Source of the DNA: Astrocystis sublimbata | Lineage: Eukaryota; Ascomycota; Sordariomycetes; Xylariales; Xylariaceae | Reading direction: 5' to 3' | DNA: 64,000 nt | Assembly: GCA_022453515.1 (NCBI GenBank) | Contig: JAJNNY010000072.1 | Coordinates: 62,001 to 126,000, forward strand | In this document: piece after piece, positions 21,963 through 32,484 of the stretch | How the letters are laid out: each line of letters opens with the position of its first letter | Position numbering within the stretch: position 1 is the stretch's first letter | Notes under the pieces: generated by a model | Seen by the model: only the letters and a program-made list of their open reading frames with translations | The model's database searches: none | What the model was told of the DNA's origin: nothing | Program-made: the position numbers and the translations under genes

Positions 21963-23057
21963 ATGTCTTCGAAAAAGTCCATTCTCATCACTGGCTGCTC
22001 GGCGGGTGGCATTGGTGCTGCCATTGGCCTGGCTTTAGCCAAGCGCGGTCACCACGTATTCGCCACGGCCCGGAACGCGGCCAAGGTCCCCGATGCACTC
22101 AGTAGTCTCGACAATGTCACCGTCCTGCCGCTCGATGTCGGCGACACGATATCCGTGTCGGCCGCCGCGCGTGCGGCAGCAGAGAGCGGGCGCGGGCTGC
22201 ATGTGCTGGTCAACAATGCCGGCGTTGGTTACGTGCGCCCGGTGCTCGACATCGACATCACCGCCGCACAGCAGCTGCATGACATCAATCTCTGGGGGCC
22301 CCTGCGAACCATTCAAGCTTTTGCCGACCTTCTGATTGCGAGTCGCGGCCGAATCGTCAATGTGAGCTCGTCGGCCTCGGTGGTCTATTCACCTTGGGTT
22401 TGTAAGTTGGGCCGTTTGCTTGTCACTCTTCGTCTATGTAAAGATCATTTCGTGGCTGGCTAACTCATGCGGCGCTTGGAAACCCTCACAGCGGCATATG
22501 CCACGTCTAAGGCAGCTTTGAATACTTTGTCTGAGACTTTACGGCTGGAGCTTGCCCCGTTTGGTGTCACCGTCGTCACCATTCTGCCTGGCGTCATTGA
22601 CAGCAACCTCCACGTCAATGACGCCGCTGGCTTCGATATGCCGCCAACCTCACGATATGCAGCTATCAAGAACATCATTGCGAGCTGGGCTAACGGCGAG
22701 GCGCAGCCGAAAGACAGTCTCTCGGCCGAGAAGTTCGGCGAGTTACTTGTGGATGATATCGTCGGCTCCACTAAAGGAGGTGTAGTGAGCAGGGGACCAT
22801 ATGCCATGATACTCAAGTGTATCGGCCTGTGGGCACCGAAGTGGCTTGCGGTATGTATCCTTCTTTGACCGACCGATTTTTCACTGTGAGGGGTCAGAAA
22901 GTGGAAAACCGAAGCAAAACTTGTGTGTCTAACGTTGCCTTCATAGGATAACGCTATCAGTCAAAATCAAGGACTGAAGGAGCTGTCGCAGTCACTCCAG
23001 GACCACCAACATGAGCATATTGTTAATGGAAGTGGAAGCCACGGTAACACAACGTAG
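21963..23057 (+). CDS. Short-chain dehydrogenase/reductase, AYR1-like
   Basis: NADPH-dependent classical SDR closest in pattern to 1-acyl-dihydroxyacetone-phosphate reductase (Ayr1), which acts in lipid droplet and ER phosphatidate synthesis. Exons 21963..22401, 22492..22850 and 22947..23057 give 302 residues. The nucleotide-binding motif TGCSAGGIG lies at residues 10-18, NNAG at 84-87, the catalytic Ser in NVSSSAS, and YATSK at 149-153 spans the first splice junction. The variant GCSAGGIG motif and the residues after YxxxK fit the Ayr1 group. The C-terminal exon adds a Gln/His-rich tail without a strong membrane helix. All catalytic residues are present and the frame is intact, unlike its neighbours. 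It sits in a decayed island, so it may either be an old cluster tailoring enzyme or an ordinary lipid enzyme. Confidence 0.9.
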
Positions 23058-24379
23058 ACTATTCTTACCAGGCTGGACATCGACCAAGCAACTCACGTCC
23101 CAGGAATTGTCAGGACTTGGCCAGAAATAGCGCATTAAGGGGCATCGAGTATCTGCTGATCGATTAGCGGCGTTATTGTGAGGGGACTCATTAAGATCCC
23201 GATTTTAAGGGCCGGCTTTCTACAAATGCTAGGACAGGGCTGTAGGGATTTTATCACGTAGCTAGTATGGGATCACTCATAGGAAGAACAGCCAGTGCAC
23301 CACCTCTAGAGCAGCAAAAACGTACAACACCAGGGATTCGCTGGTCGTCACCGACCCAACTACTAATCTGGCGGTATGTAGCTTAGCTATGGGGGAGCGG
23401 ACGGGACCCCGCGTTCTCTACATCCTATGGTCGTACGTGCTATATTCACCTATAAAAATGGCTTATAGGTGAAGCATGGAGTGCAGAAGAAAATCGGTGT
23501 TGGGCTGGAAGCAAAAGTCTCCACCCACCCCCTGAAGAAAGGGAACATAACCCGAGATGGGAAAGCTGTTTGCATATTTAGTGTTTCGTTGCACGATAGT
23601 TGTCAGCCGGCACTTGTCACAATGGGTTTTGCAATGAAAGAACAGTAGACTGTTGCATTTTGGTTGCAACTTGGCCGAAACTATCTGATGTTCTCAATCT
23701 GAATATAGGAGATGTTACACATCAAAAACTAATAATCATGGTTTTGTATCGACCTAGCCACATGTCCAACAAGATTGCGGATGGAAGAGGGGTGAGATAT
23801 TGGAGGAATAGGTACGCATTTTGGATAATGGAAGCCTTGGCTTGACCAAAGCCAAGAACACCAGGCGAAGGATTGCTACCTCTCGGATTCTGGATATAAT
23901 TTTCTGTGTCACTGTCAAATCTTGCAGTCCGCGTCATTGCCTTGATTACCTACGCCATGTTATTGTGATTCCGAATCGTGTGAATTGCGCAGCAGCGCCA
24001 ATGAAGCTCAACAACCAAGCCGTCAGGGGAATGTCGGCAACTTCATGGACACGTGAGTAAATCTCTTCTTGAGTGGCATCTCGAGGGAGGTTCAAGTGGC
24101 TTTCTAGAGACCACAATAAAGTTACTACGAGTCGAGCGACGTAGTGGTACCAGCGATGATCAAGCAGCACAACCATCAACAACCCATCCAACATCCTATA
24201 CCCCTCAATACACCTAATCAACGATCAAATATATAAAAGTACCATCATTGATATTTTCACATATTTTACTCTCGTCCTGACCTCAAAACAGTGCATACCG
24301 CGTAAGACCTTTGCTACATTGTCTCAGAAAAAGACTTCAAGGTTGTTGGGTTGGCTGCATTAGCAGCCGCATAGTGTTG
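23058..24379. other. Intergenic region holding 5S rRNA
   Basis: About 1.3 kb with no protein gene that I can support. It contains a 5S rRNA gene at 23320-23438 (separate entry) and AT-rich DNA. TATATAAAAG at about 24229-24238 could be the old TATA box of the pseudogene that follows. Confidence 0.5.
23320..23438 (-). rRNA. 5S ribosomal RNA
   Basis: 119-nt 5S rRNA gene read on the minus strand. The 5' end ACGTACGACC pairs with the 3' end GTTGTACGT (helix I). The internal promoter region contains AGTAGTTGGGTCGGTGACGACC followed by CAGCGAATCCC, the characteristic conserved core of ascomycete 5S RNA. The transcript ends in TTTTT (plus-strand A run at 23316-23320), a Pol III terminator. The helix II strands GGATGTAG and CTACATACC pair with one bulge, as is normal. 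Single dispersed 5S genes are typical of Pezizomycotina. The gene looks intact, although individual dispersed copies can be pseudogenes. Confidence 0.93.
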
Positions 24380-25040
24380 CCTACACCAACAACCTCTTTC
24401 GGGCCGGAAAGCCGTGTAAGATATGGTACAAGATTTGGGACCGCAAAGTCGCCAATCATTGCCCTCCACGGCGGTCCAGGTTCTGCGGCATGATTACAGG
24501 GTCGCGCTCATAGACTTGTACGAGGAAAGAGGTATTCTAATCGTTTTCTACGACCAGATCGGCAGTGGTCGCTCAACCCACCTCCCCGAGAAGATCGGGG
24601 ACTAATAGTTCTGGACCTTTGAGCTTTTTATTTCAGAGCTTGAGAATCTCGTTGACCACCTCAAATTGCGCAATACGGGCTTCCACCTTGTTGATCAGAG
24701 TTGGGGCGGTATGTTAACGGCTGTCTATGCTGCCAGACAACTCGCTGGACTCAAGAAAATCGTCCTGTCTAGCTCGCCCGCCAGCATGCTTCTGTATAAA
24801 GAATCGTGCAAGCGATGCTTAGCTGATCTCCCACAAGAGGTCCGTGAAATTCTTGAGAGCAATAATGTGGATCATTCTAGCATGGAGTTCATGGATGCTT
24901 CTGGCGTCTTCATGAGAAGGTTCGTGTGCCAACTCGACCCGGTCCCAGACCCCGTCCAACGCGCATGGAGGAATTTGAAAGAAAACCCCTCGGCCTACTC
25001 GACTATGTAAGCCCTCACCTCATTGAGTCTCAAGCTTACC
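24380..25040 (+). pseudogene. Prolyl-iminopeptidase-like alpha/beta hydrolase, decayed
   Basis: Relic of an S33-type alpha/beta hydrolase. The coding trace begins with LFRAGKPCKIWYKIWD near 24390, shifts frame to give SPIIALHGGPG (the family oxyanion motif HGGPG) near 24450-24483, then shifts again to HDYRVALIDLYEERGI and YDQIGSGRSTHLPEK. A tandem TAA TAG at about 24603-24608 replaces two codons before FWTFELFISELENLVDHL. The nucleophile elbow reads VDQSWGG where the family has GQSWGG, so the first elbow Gly is Asp. The trace continues through YAARQ, LSSSPASMLLYKE and RRFVCQLDP to NPSAYSTM, where TAA replaces a Gln codon at about 25008. The catalytic Asp and His region is lost. At least two frameshifts and three stops rule out function. 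Confidence 0.85.
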
Positions 25041-25063
25041 CCCCCCCCCCCCCCCCCCCCCCC
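25039..25063. repeat. Poly-C homopolymer (25 bp)
   Basis: Uninterrupted run of 25 C just after the end of the hydrolase pseudogene. It marks the right edge of the decayed island. The length may be approximate in the assembly. Confidence 0.85.
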
Positions 25064-25569
25064 GGATAATCTGTACTGGGCCAGGACGATCAGGAAGGTG
25101 AAGTGGGTGACTCTGTAGAAAGCAAGCCATACACTTCTCTAGGAGGACAGGTCGCGATTCCTTCAGCTGTGCGGTGATTCCCCGTCCAAAAGCCAGAGTT
25201 CTTTGGACCCAAGTAGTCATTTTGTAGTTTATGTAACACGAGTGAATGTTCATCATACTATTATGGTATGCGGTTGATGGAGAAAGCTATGACGGATGCG
25301 CCCCTAATCATCAGTTCCACTGTCAAGAATTACTTATGAATACTTGAATCCAAACAGACCATGTTAAAAGGGGATAATTATCCTGTTTGTTGGCAGTGGT
25401 TGTCCGTCGCATACCTACCTAGGTATGTTACGTGCTAAGTGCTAGCTGGTAGTTATACAGGCATAGAGTTGCTGAATGCTTTGCTGGTAAAAGGGGGATG
25501 GTTTTGGCGTACATTGCATGGTAAGTCGCCAATGTGATGGTTCGTAACATGACATATATTAACTTTCAC
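25064..25569. other. Intergenic region
   Basis: About 500 bp between the pseudogene and the end of the PLP-enzyme gene. It contains one ACCTACCTAGGTATG motif near 25411-25425 and no gene. Confidence 0.45.
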
Positions 25570-26993
25570 TCATTGTGAAGCAGCGCCGGTGCGGTCCTTA
25601 AGTACCGCCTCGAATCCTTGGACCAGATCGTCTCTCAGATCCTCCCAGCCCTCCACACCTATACTCACCCTCAGCAAGCGCTTATCGACGCTCGCGTCCG
25701 TCATCGAGCGCCACTCGATCAGACTCTCCACGCCGCCCAGGCTCGTCGCATGATGGAATAGCACCAGCTTACTAGGCAGCCTGCGCGCATCATTCTCGTC
25801 TTTCATGGAAAGCGCAAATACCGGCCCGAAGCCGTTGGGCATCTGCTTCCTCAGCCACCCGAGCTCCTCCCCGTTCGCGCCATTCCGGACCTGTAGGCTG
25901 GCGTGCTGGATCTCGGCGACGGCGGCGGAGACGACACTGCCCTCGCGCTCCTTCTCGGCCGCGAGCCACTGGACTAATTTGTCGGTGTCGGCGCTCTGCT
26001 TGCGCACGCGCAGCTCCAGCGTGCGTAGACTGCGGATGCCGAGCCAGCCCTCCATGCTCCCCATAACGGACCCGATAAAGACGCGCTCCAACCGCAACTG
26101 AGGCAGCCACTCTTCGGCACGGTGGGGTGCGACGGCGAGCACGCCGCACAGCATATCGCTGTGGCCGCCGAAGTACTTGGTGCCGCTGTGCATGACGATG
26201 TCGACGCCAAAGGCGAAAGGGTCGAGCAGCGGGGGCGGAGCAAAAGTGGCGTCGACGCTGAGTAGGGCGCCCGTGCGGCGCGCTTTCGCTGCGTAGAACT
26301 CGAGGTCGCGCGCCTCGCCCGTCGGGTTCAGGGGCGTCTCCACGTGGATCAGGTCGCCCGGGCCCAGCTCGTCGTCGGCGCAGTCGAGCTCGAGCTGCTG
26401 CAGCCCCGTAAGCTTCTGCATCACCCGGATCACGCCGTGGCAGCCGTGGTAACCACCGCCGATGGCGATCCGCTTCGGATTTAATAAGACGAGCAGCCCA
26501 TGGAAGGCTGAGAGGCCCGAGCTGTAGGATACGGCAGGGCCCCGCAGGATAGAGGTCAGTATCGCCTCGAAGCGCTGGGTGTTGGGCGCGGTCATGCGCG
26601 AGTAGATGTGTGAGTCGTGCTCATTGTTTGGCTGTTGAGTTTGACTTTGTTAGTCATTGTATCATTGTAGCATGAGTTCCTCGCGTTGAAAATGAGGTGA
26701 GCTTATTGTGAGTCCACCACTAACTAGTTGGAGTGGTCCGGACTGCTTCACGATCATATAATTAGTTGAAATTGACTAACACTCGTATTGACCATGTAAC
26801 TGAGCTCGTCTGGATTGCGACTATAGCGGAATGTAGTCGATAGGTGCATGGGCGGCGCCACCGCCGAGTGGGAGTTGAGGTAATCGTCTGCGTGGACGGT
26901 TTGGGCCGAGAGCGACAGATGCTGGAGTCTCGACGCCAAAGCCGTGGCATCTTGTTTGACGGGAGCCGTCCCGCTGGTCTCCCCATCCGCCAT
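25570..26993 (-). CDS. Cys/Met metabolism PLP-dependent enzyme (cystathionine gamma-synthase/beta-lyase family)
   Basis: Fold-type I PLP enzyme of the transsulfuration family, acting in methionine, cysteine or homocysteine interconversion. Exon 1 is about 26781..26993 and exon 2 is 25570..26631; the 149-bp intron has a CTAAC branch site and ends in CTCAACAG. The donor is either GTTAGT (used here, 424 residues) or GTCAAT 12 bp upstream. The start MADGETSG at 26993 is the first in-frame ATG near the conserved APPMHLSTTFRYS block. SYSSGLSAFHGLL, GGGYHGCHGV, the PLP-phosphate Asp in SVDATFA (about 198) and the Schiff-base Lys in SGTKYFGGHSD (about 223) are all present. The C-terminal RVSIGVEGWEDL motif is complete. 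Exact substrate (cystathionine versus O-acetylhomoserine or others) cannot be fixed from this. Confidence 0.9.
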
Positions 26994-28041
26994 CTTTGTG
27001 TGGTTACCCGAGATGCAAAATGTGACTATGCTGCGGTAGGTGGCCCGTAAGTATGTTTCGATTTGCACGTTCCTCGTAAGTGGATTCCAAGTGTAGGGTT
27101 AGTTATTCTGGATAATTTGTAAAATCAACAATATGATGTTGAGATCAAATGAGAGCTATTGAGCCTATGGAAATGCGCCTGGTATGTATATACGAATAGT
27201 TTTAAGATCCATTCATGAAAGCCAGCGCGAGAAAGCTCGAATTGGTAGGGTGGTCTGCTTAATTACTCATCTTAAGTTGGCAACAAAACCCACCCATCGG
27301 ATGGACTCGCGATACCGTAGCGGGGTAAAAGGGTGGGCGTCTCAAGCACAGCACCGACTTGAGGAAGTGTAAATACTTGGCGCTTTGATGACTTTTTCTC
27401 GAATGTCGATCTTGTCACGGATGGCCCATTGGATGTCCGTCATCTTGCGCCATCGCTTCTAACTTCTTCCTTGCATGTGAACTCTGGGAGGGCGCGGTTG
27501 GCCGTTGACGATTTGCCGGTATCGGTGTCCTTTGTCGCAACCCCCGACTGGAAACCGGGCATGCTGCCGGCTAATTGTGGGAACTGCAACGGTCTCGCTG
27601 CGCATTTTCGCTTGACATCTCGTCATGTGAATGTGTTGGGCAGCTATCTACCATAGTTTCGAAGATGGGTTGGGTTGGTACCCTCCTAAAGACTGGGGTC
27701 TTTCCGATGACCTGCTGAACCGAAGGGCCCATCGCATGTTACGGGGTAATTGTGCCTTCGGCGAGCAGCGCTTCCTTCACGTGCCCCCTTTCCTCTATCC
27801 TCACATTAACTACACAAAACGGCGGCCCATGGGATTTTTCATGGAGGTGAAGTAGCTCATCCACACAGTTTGGTAAACTGGTTCGCATTTCGGTCAAAGA
27901 GGCAAATCGAATCCAGGCTTGTCGACGGAAGTTCCTCATAGGTCGTAGAAATACACACAAAATTGGTATTGGTAGACTAGAAAGATTGCCCTCGAGTAGA
28001 ACGCCACGCCAATGCAAAAAGGTATATGAATCTCCTGCGCC
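26994..28041. other. Intergenic region
   Basis: About 1 kb between the PLP-enzyme start and the end of BUD23. Open frames of 62-92 codons exist on both strands (for example 27739-28017 minus) but show no domain, codon pattern or splicing that would support a gene. Confidence 0.45.
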
Positions 28042-28968
28042 TCAAAATGCAATTCGCCTCTTGCGACCGGTGTATTTGGATGTCGCCTTGACGACCTTGC
28101 CCTTCCTCTCCATCTGCTCCTTCTTCTTGATGATCCACGCTTTGCTGCCCTTCTTGATCTCGCCCTTGCCGGTCTTGTTCTGCCCTCTGTGGTCGTGGAC
28201 TTCGACACCGTCCATGCCCTTCACCACGCCGGTAATGTCGCCGCCCCTCTCTTCGAGCGCGCCACCGCCAACGGTTAAAACAAGGTAGTATTTGATGTTC
28301 TTCGTCTCGGGATCGTCTTCGAGAAGACCGGCGCCGAAGCCGGCCTTGACAGCGGCACCGGTGATCATCTTCTTCTGCTCGTCATTCTTGGGATAGAACT
28401 GGCAGACCGCGCGCCCACCCCGCTTTAGGCTTGCGTATAAGCCGTCGAAGAAGCGCGACAACCTTCCCAGTGGCGATATGTCGCTGCTCTCCGCGTTGCA
28501 GAGCCATTGGATGGCGCTGATGCTGATGGCGGCGTCGAATGTTCCGGCGCGGAAGGGCACGCCCTGGCCGATATCCGCCAGCATCAGGTCGCCCTCGACG
28601 TCCCGTTGCAGCGCGATATCCAACATGGACGGCGCTACGTCCATGCCGATCCACGTGTGCGGTCCGCCTTCGTCGGGCGGCACTGCTGACAGGATCTCAC
28701 CGGACAGACCGCTGCCGCAGCCGACGTCGAGGATCAGGGAAGGGGACTTGAGATCGAGGAGCTCGAGGGCGCGCTCGGCCATGGAGGCCTGAATGTTTTG
28801 TATACGCGAGGAGGTCGTGTACTTGCGGGCTTCGGTGTCGTCATAGTGTATGTCGGCGGACCTGCGAGCAGGGTGAGCGGAGGGCTACGAGGCATGATAC
28901 CGAAGCATGGCAATGAAGCATGGTGGGGTAGGAGGGGTCCTTTACAGTGTGTCCTCGGGCCTCGACAT
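28042..28968 (-). CDS. BUD23: 18S rRNA (guanine-N7)-methyltransferase Bud23
   Basis: SAM-dependent enzyme that methylates a conserved guanine of 18S rRNA and is needed for 40S subunit export, working with the activator Trm112. Minus-strand exons are 28946..28968 (23 nt) and 28042..28861, with an 84-bp intron, giving 280 residues (yeast Bud23 has 275). The tiny first exon encodes MSRPEDT, and splicing creates the classic start SADIHYDDTEARKYTTSSRI. The SAM motif ILDVGCGSG lies at about 51-59, followed by GMDVAPSML and DAAISISAIQWL. The C-terminal basic tail (KKKEQMERKGK, then TSKYTGRKRR) is the signature of the family and binds RNA. Without the first exon the model would lack its N-terminal helix. 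Confidence 0.96.
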
Positions 28969-29598
28969 GTTGTGGATGTGTTGTGTCAGTGTGCGACAAT
29001 TAGATTTCTATGATCAGAAGATATGGCCAGGAGGTCGAGAGGTAGTGGTGTCAATTGCTCATCCGGGAGCTTGGTTGCGGGCCTGGCTACATTGAGTGAG
29101 CGACACGGAATGCCTTGGGAGGAAAGTCGCATCAGATATCACGAACCCTTAAGGGAGACAGCTGCACAGGTAGGTATGTGCCTAGCCTGGGCATGCCTCG
29201 CATGCTTCCAACTTTTCAGTGGAGCCTGGTCTTATCGGATCTTATCACAGGCCGGGGAATTACCGGCGCTGAGCATGGCCGAGTCCGCTGCAACAGTACC
29301 GATACGGCGATAACCTCTATAGTGGGGGCTCAGTGGGCTCAGTGGGCTCAGTGGCTATCTCCGGCGGATGTGGCACCTAAGAGAGGCTCGAGAGGCCACG
29401 CATCAACATCGTCATGCTCTCGATTCTACCTAGCTCAAGTCGCGAAGCCGTGTCTTCGCAATGTTTTTTTTGTCCTAGCCTCTAGCCATTGATTGTGTCC
29501 TCTACCACAGAAAAAAGAAACCCCAACTCCAACCCAAAGCTATCCCTCAATCTGTCCAACAACATCAAACGATGCCCATGTTATCGTAATCAGCAACC
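28969..29598. other. Divergent intergenic region
   Basis: About 630 bp between BUD23 (-) and SVP26 (+). It contains a small tandem repeat (CAGTGGGCT, three copies near 29331-29356) and no gene. The CA-rich stretch just before 29599 resembles a 5' leader. Confidence 0.5.
29331..29356. repeat. 9-bp tandem repeat (CAGTGGGCT)x3
   Basis: Two perfect copies and one imperfect copy of CAGTGGGCT, about 250 bp upstream of the SVP26 start. Confidence 0.7.
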
Positions 29599-30373
29599 AT
29601 GTGGATTCTGCCTCTCGTCGGCTACCTGGGCTCCGTCCTGGGCTTCTCCTTCCTGACGCTGGCCATAGGTACGCTTGATCTTGGCGATGGCGACACGTCT
29701 GGCTAACGCTCTACTTTCCACAGCTTCGGGACTGTACTATCTCTCGGAGCTCGTCGAGGAGCACACCGTGGTCGCGAAACGACTTCTCACCCGCCTGATA
29801 TACTTCATCATCGGCCTGGAGCTGGTGCTCTGGCTCGTCGATGGTCTCCCCCTGCTGCTGACCCTGCTGGGGGTCGTGTCCCATGCCATCTACTTGGGGA
29901 ACATGCGCCGCTTCCCCTTTGTTCGGCTGCAGGACCCCTTGTTTCTGGTCTCTTGCGGTAAGCCCCGACCTCGAATTTGCTGTCACCAGCTGTCCCGCCC
30001 GGCCTGCTCTTGCTGACGTCTGTTAGTGCTTGTACTTGTGAACCATTATTTCTGGTTCCGCCACTTCTCTGAGATGCAGCAGCGATCGTATTCTCGGATG
30101 ACGTCGATGTACGACCAGCCAGACGTACCGACCTTCACCGAGATCGCCTCTTTCTTCGGCATCTGCGTATGGCTTGTGCCTTTTGCCCTGTTTGTCAGTT
30201 TGTCAGCGAGTGACAACGTTTTGCCAACCATTGGCAGTGAGCAGCCATCTCACGATGGCAGCGGGAAGAACAAACGGCAAGGCATGGTGAAGGTTATTGT
30301 TGACTACGTCCTATCCGGCATAGGACAGATAACCCGGCTTGCAGGGTGGAAGAAACCTGATGAGCGTTTCTGA
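29599..30373 (+). CDS. SVP26: Svp26/TEX261-family ER-Golgi cargo receptor
   Basis: Polytopic membrane protein that sorts Golgi mannosyltransferases and other type II membrane proteins into COPII vesicles. Exons 29599..29668, 29724..29957 and 30027..30373 give 216 residues (yeast Svp26 has 228). The start MWILPLVGYLGSVLGF is the conserved first TM helix. SGLYYLSELVEEH, a second helix pair (LIYFIIGLELVLWLVDGLPLLL), GNMRRFPFVRLQDP, and NHYFWFRHF follow in family order, with a last helix at FFGICVWLVPFALFVSL. The C-terminal tail is short and basic. Introns of 55 and 69 bp are canonical. Well supported. Confidence 0.95.
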
Positions 30374-31575
30374 GAGGTGTTCATATATCCTGAAACGGAC
30401 CATTTGAACCATTCTTTCAACTACTGCGCCTCTATTCTTGGTGCCTGACACAGTGCCGCTGGGTGCAGATCAAGTATATGAACTGCTATTCATGCTCATG
30501 AGCAATGCTTCTGTGATTTATCAGTGGGCCCCAACATGCAACGCTGTCCTGCTTGTGTGGCTCACAACATATGGAGGCATCGTCTTTTGACAAGATATTG
30601 GTTGTGCTATGCCATAACTCACTGCAACCACCAGTGACTGGTACCTACCTATGGTGTGAAAGAAAACGAGCTTCTTCCGCCGCTCCTAGCAAACATGCCA
30701 GGCTGACACACCTCAGCACATGAGAGTGAGAATTCTGCAAAAGTGACACTACATATACGATCATCCAATACATCATTGGCCTACAAGGAAGAGTGAGTGT
30801 TTTTTTATTGTCTACATCACCACCCTATCAGGATGACTTTACCAAAACCTATGCTAGATTGTATTTGAGTCTCTCGACCTTGATCTGAACATTTGGATTT
30901 ACTGAATGATGGAACCCCCTGACACGTTTAAATTCTGTTTTGCTTTGGAATAACACATCGCTGACCCAAATCTTTCAGTTGAATCAACTATCACTATTCC
31001 AAACCTGTAATATGGGTGCGGTTGGTCGCGGGTTACAGCCTATGAGACTGGGAAACATCATATGATGATTGCATATATGTCATACAACAATCACAAGGGG
31101 GACCAACTTGTCAAGCGTTCCTATATCAGTGCCCTTTCTTAGACAACTAATCATATATCCTGATACCACCAGTGATATATCATATTCACCGTTAACAAGA
31201 TAGATCTGAATAATGAATGCACGACGAAATGCAATCAACCACATTCTTCAATGCATCTTTATCTCATCCAAATCCAACCAAGTAAGAACGCTTTAACTTA
31301 GGACAGGCAGTGAATTGATCTGTATTGATAGAAGGTAGCTGTGGGAAGGTAGAATCATGGTAAACTTCACAATTGCACTCGAGCCCGGATGAGCTGATAA
31401 GGCAATAAGAGACTTGTGATGAGCGGCGCGTATCTATGCCTGGGTTGTGCACATGTCAGTGCTAGATTCCGACATCCGAGTCGGCAACGTCATAAATTTC
31501 TAGGTTGGCTGCGTTGCTCTGAACCCTGCAAAGATCTGAGGAAAATGACATAGGGACATTCCAAGGAGCTGACCA
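30374..31575. other. Convergent AT-rich intergenic region
   Basis: 1.2 kb between SVP26 (+) and the FTA2-like gene (-). It is AT-rich and low in open frames, and I see no gene, RNA or transposon end in it. Confidence 0.5.
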
Positions 31576-32484
31576 TCATGTTGAAGAACTATTTTCGCCA
31601 TCATCGCTCATCCAACAACTCTGGGACCGCGTTAGATGCCTTGGACCGCGTCCCATGTCCTCTACCATCTCCTCGGACAAGACAATGTCTACTAATAATA
31701 TAGTGGGCATATTCACACGGGATGTGTTCCGCCACAAGCAATGCGGCCAAGTCCACGCAAACCCGAAGTCCAAAAGGTAGCCATTCTTGAAGTTTCGAGG
31801 ACTGATGTCATTCACCAGTACCTTATTCCTGTTCATCCACTTGATCGTTGTCCTCATGCGCTTTAGATATTTTTCGTCCATATCCATGTCTTCCTCGATG
31901 TACTCTTTTACAAGTGCCCGAGCCGGGCTACCCTCGGCCTTCCTGCGATATTCGTCGTCGGGGGGGAGATCGCACCAAAGATCTATCCCATATTCTGCGA
32001 GGAAGTTCTCGTCCGCTTTTGTGAGCGCCATGAAGCCGTAGCAGTCGGCGATGTCCTTCCTCTTGATTCCCTGCTTCTTCCTTCGTGCCTCGATTTGAGC
32101 GTATGCGCGACACTCCGCATAGAAGGGGTCCGTGTGAAACCCCAATTCATCATCGGTCACAGTTTCGCTGTCGGGTGGCGCAAGGTAAGTCCTGTACAAG
32201 GAAGGCTTGAAAAACTTGAACTGGCAGATTGATGAGTGTTTACTCTAGGCATTTCGAGGGTCAGAGGAACTTACAACTTTTAGGACATACAGCCTTGTTC
32301 TTATTTTGACTTTGAAGACGTAGCTTTGCCCTCCAGATATTGCATCGCCGTCTCCATGGCTAATCCACTCAAGCCAAGTGATTGTCGACTTTCGATGGGA
32401 GAATGCTCCCAATTTCGGCCCCTCGCAATCTGGCAGTTCAAGTGCGGAGAGAAGTCGCCGGTTCTCTTCGACGCCGCCCGCCAT
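31576..32484 (-). CDS. FTA2-like (Sim4 complex) kinase-fold protein
   Basis: Member of the fungal family annotated as kinetochore Sim4 complex subunit Fta2, which has a protein-kinase-like fold. Exons 32275..32484 and 31576..32220 flank a 54-bp intron, giving 284 residues from MAGGVEENRR. Kinase-like landmarks are in order: a glycine-containing loop (SGGQSYVFKVKI), a beta-3 Lys in YVLKV (about residue 69), a possible alpha-C Glu in AECRAY (about 106), a hinge-like ALVKEYI, a catalytic-loop-like NDISPRN (Asp at about 208, Asn at about 213) and DFG at about 221-223. Many filamentous fungi carry several such proteins, so a kinetochore role should not be assumed. It may be an expanded small-kinase family member. 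Confidence 0.75.

Noticed and set aside
27739..28017. 92-codon minus-strand frame downstream of BUD23
   Set aside because: No recognisable domain and no promoter-like context; chance frame more likely.
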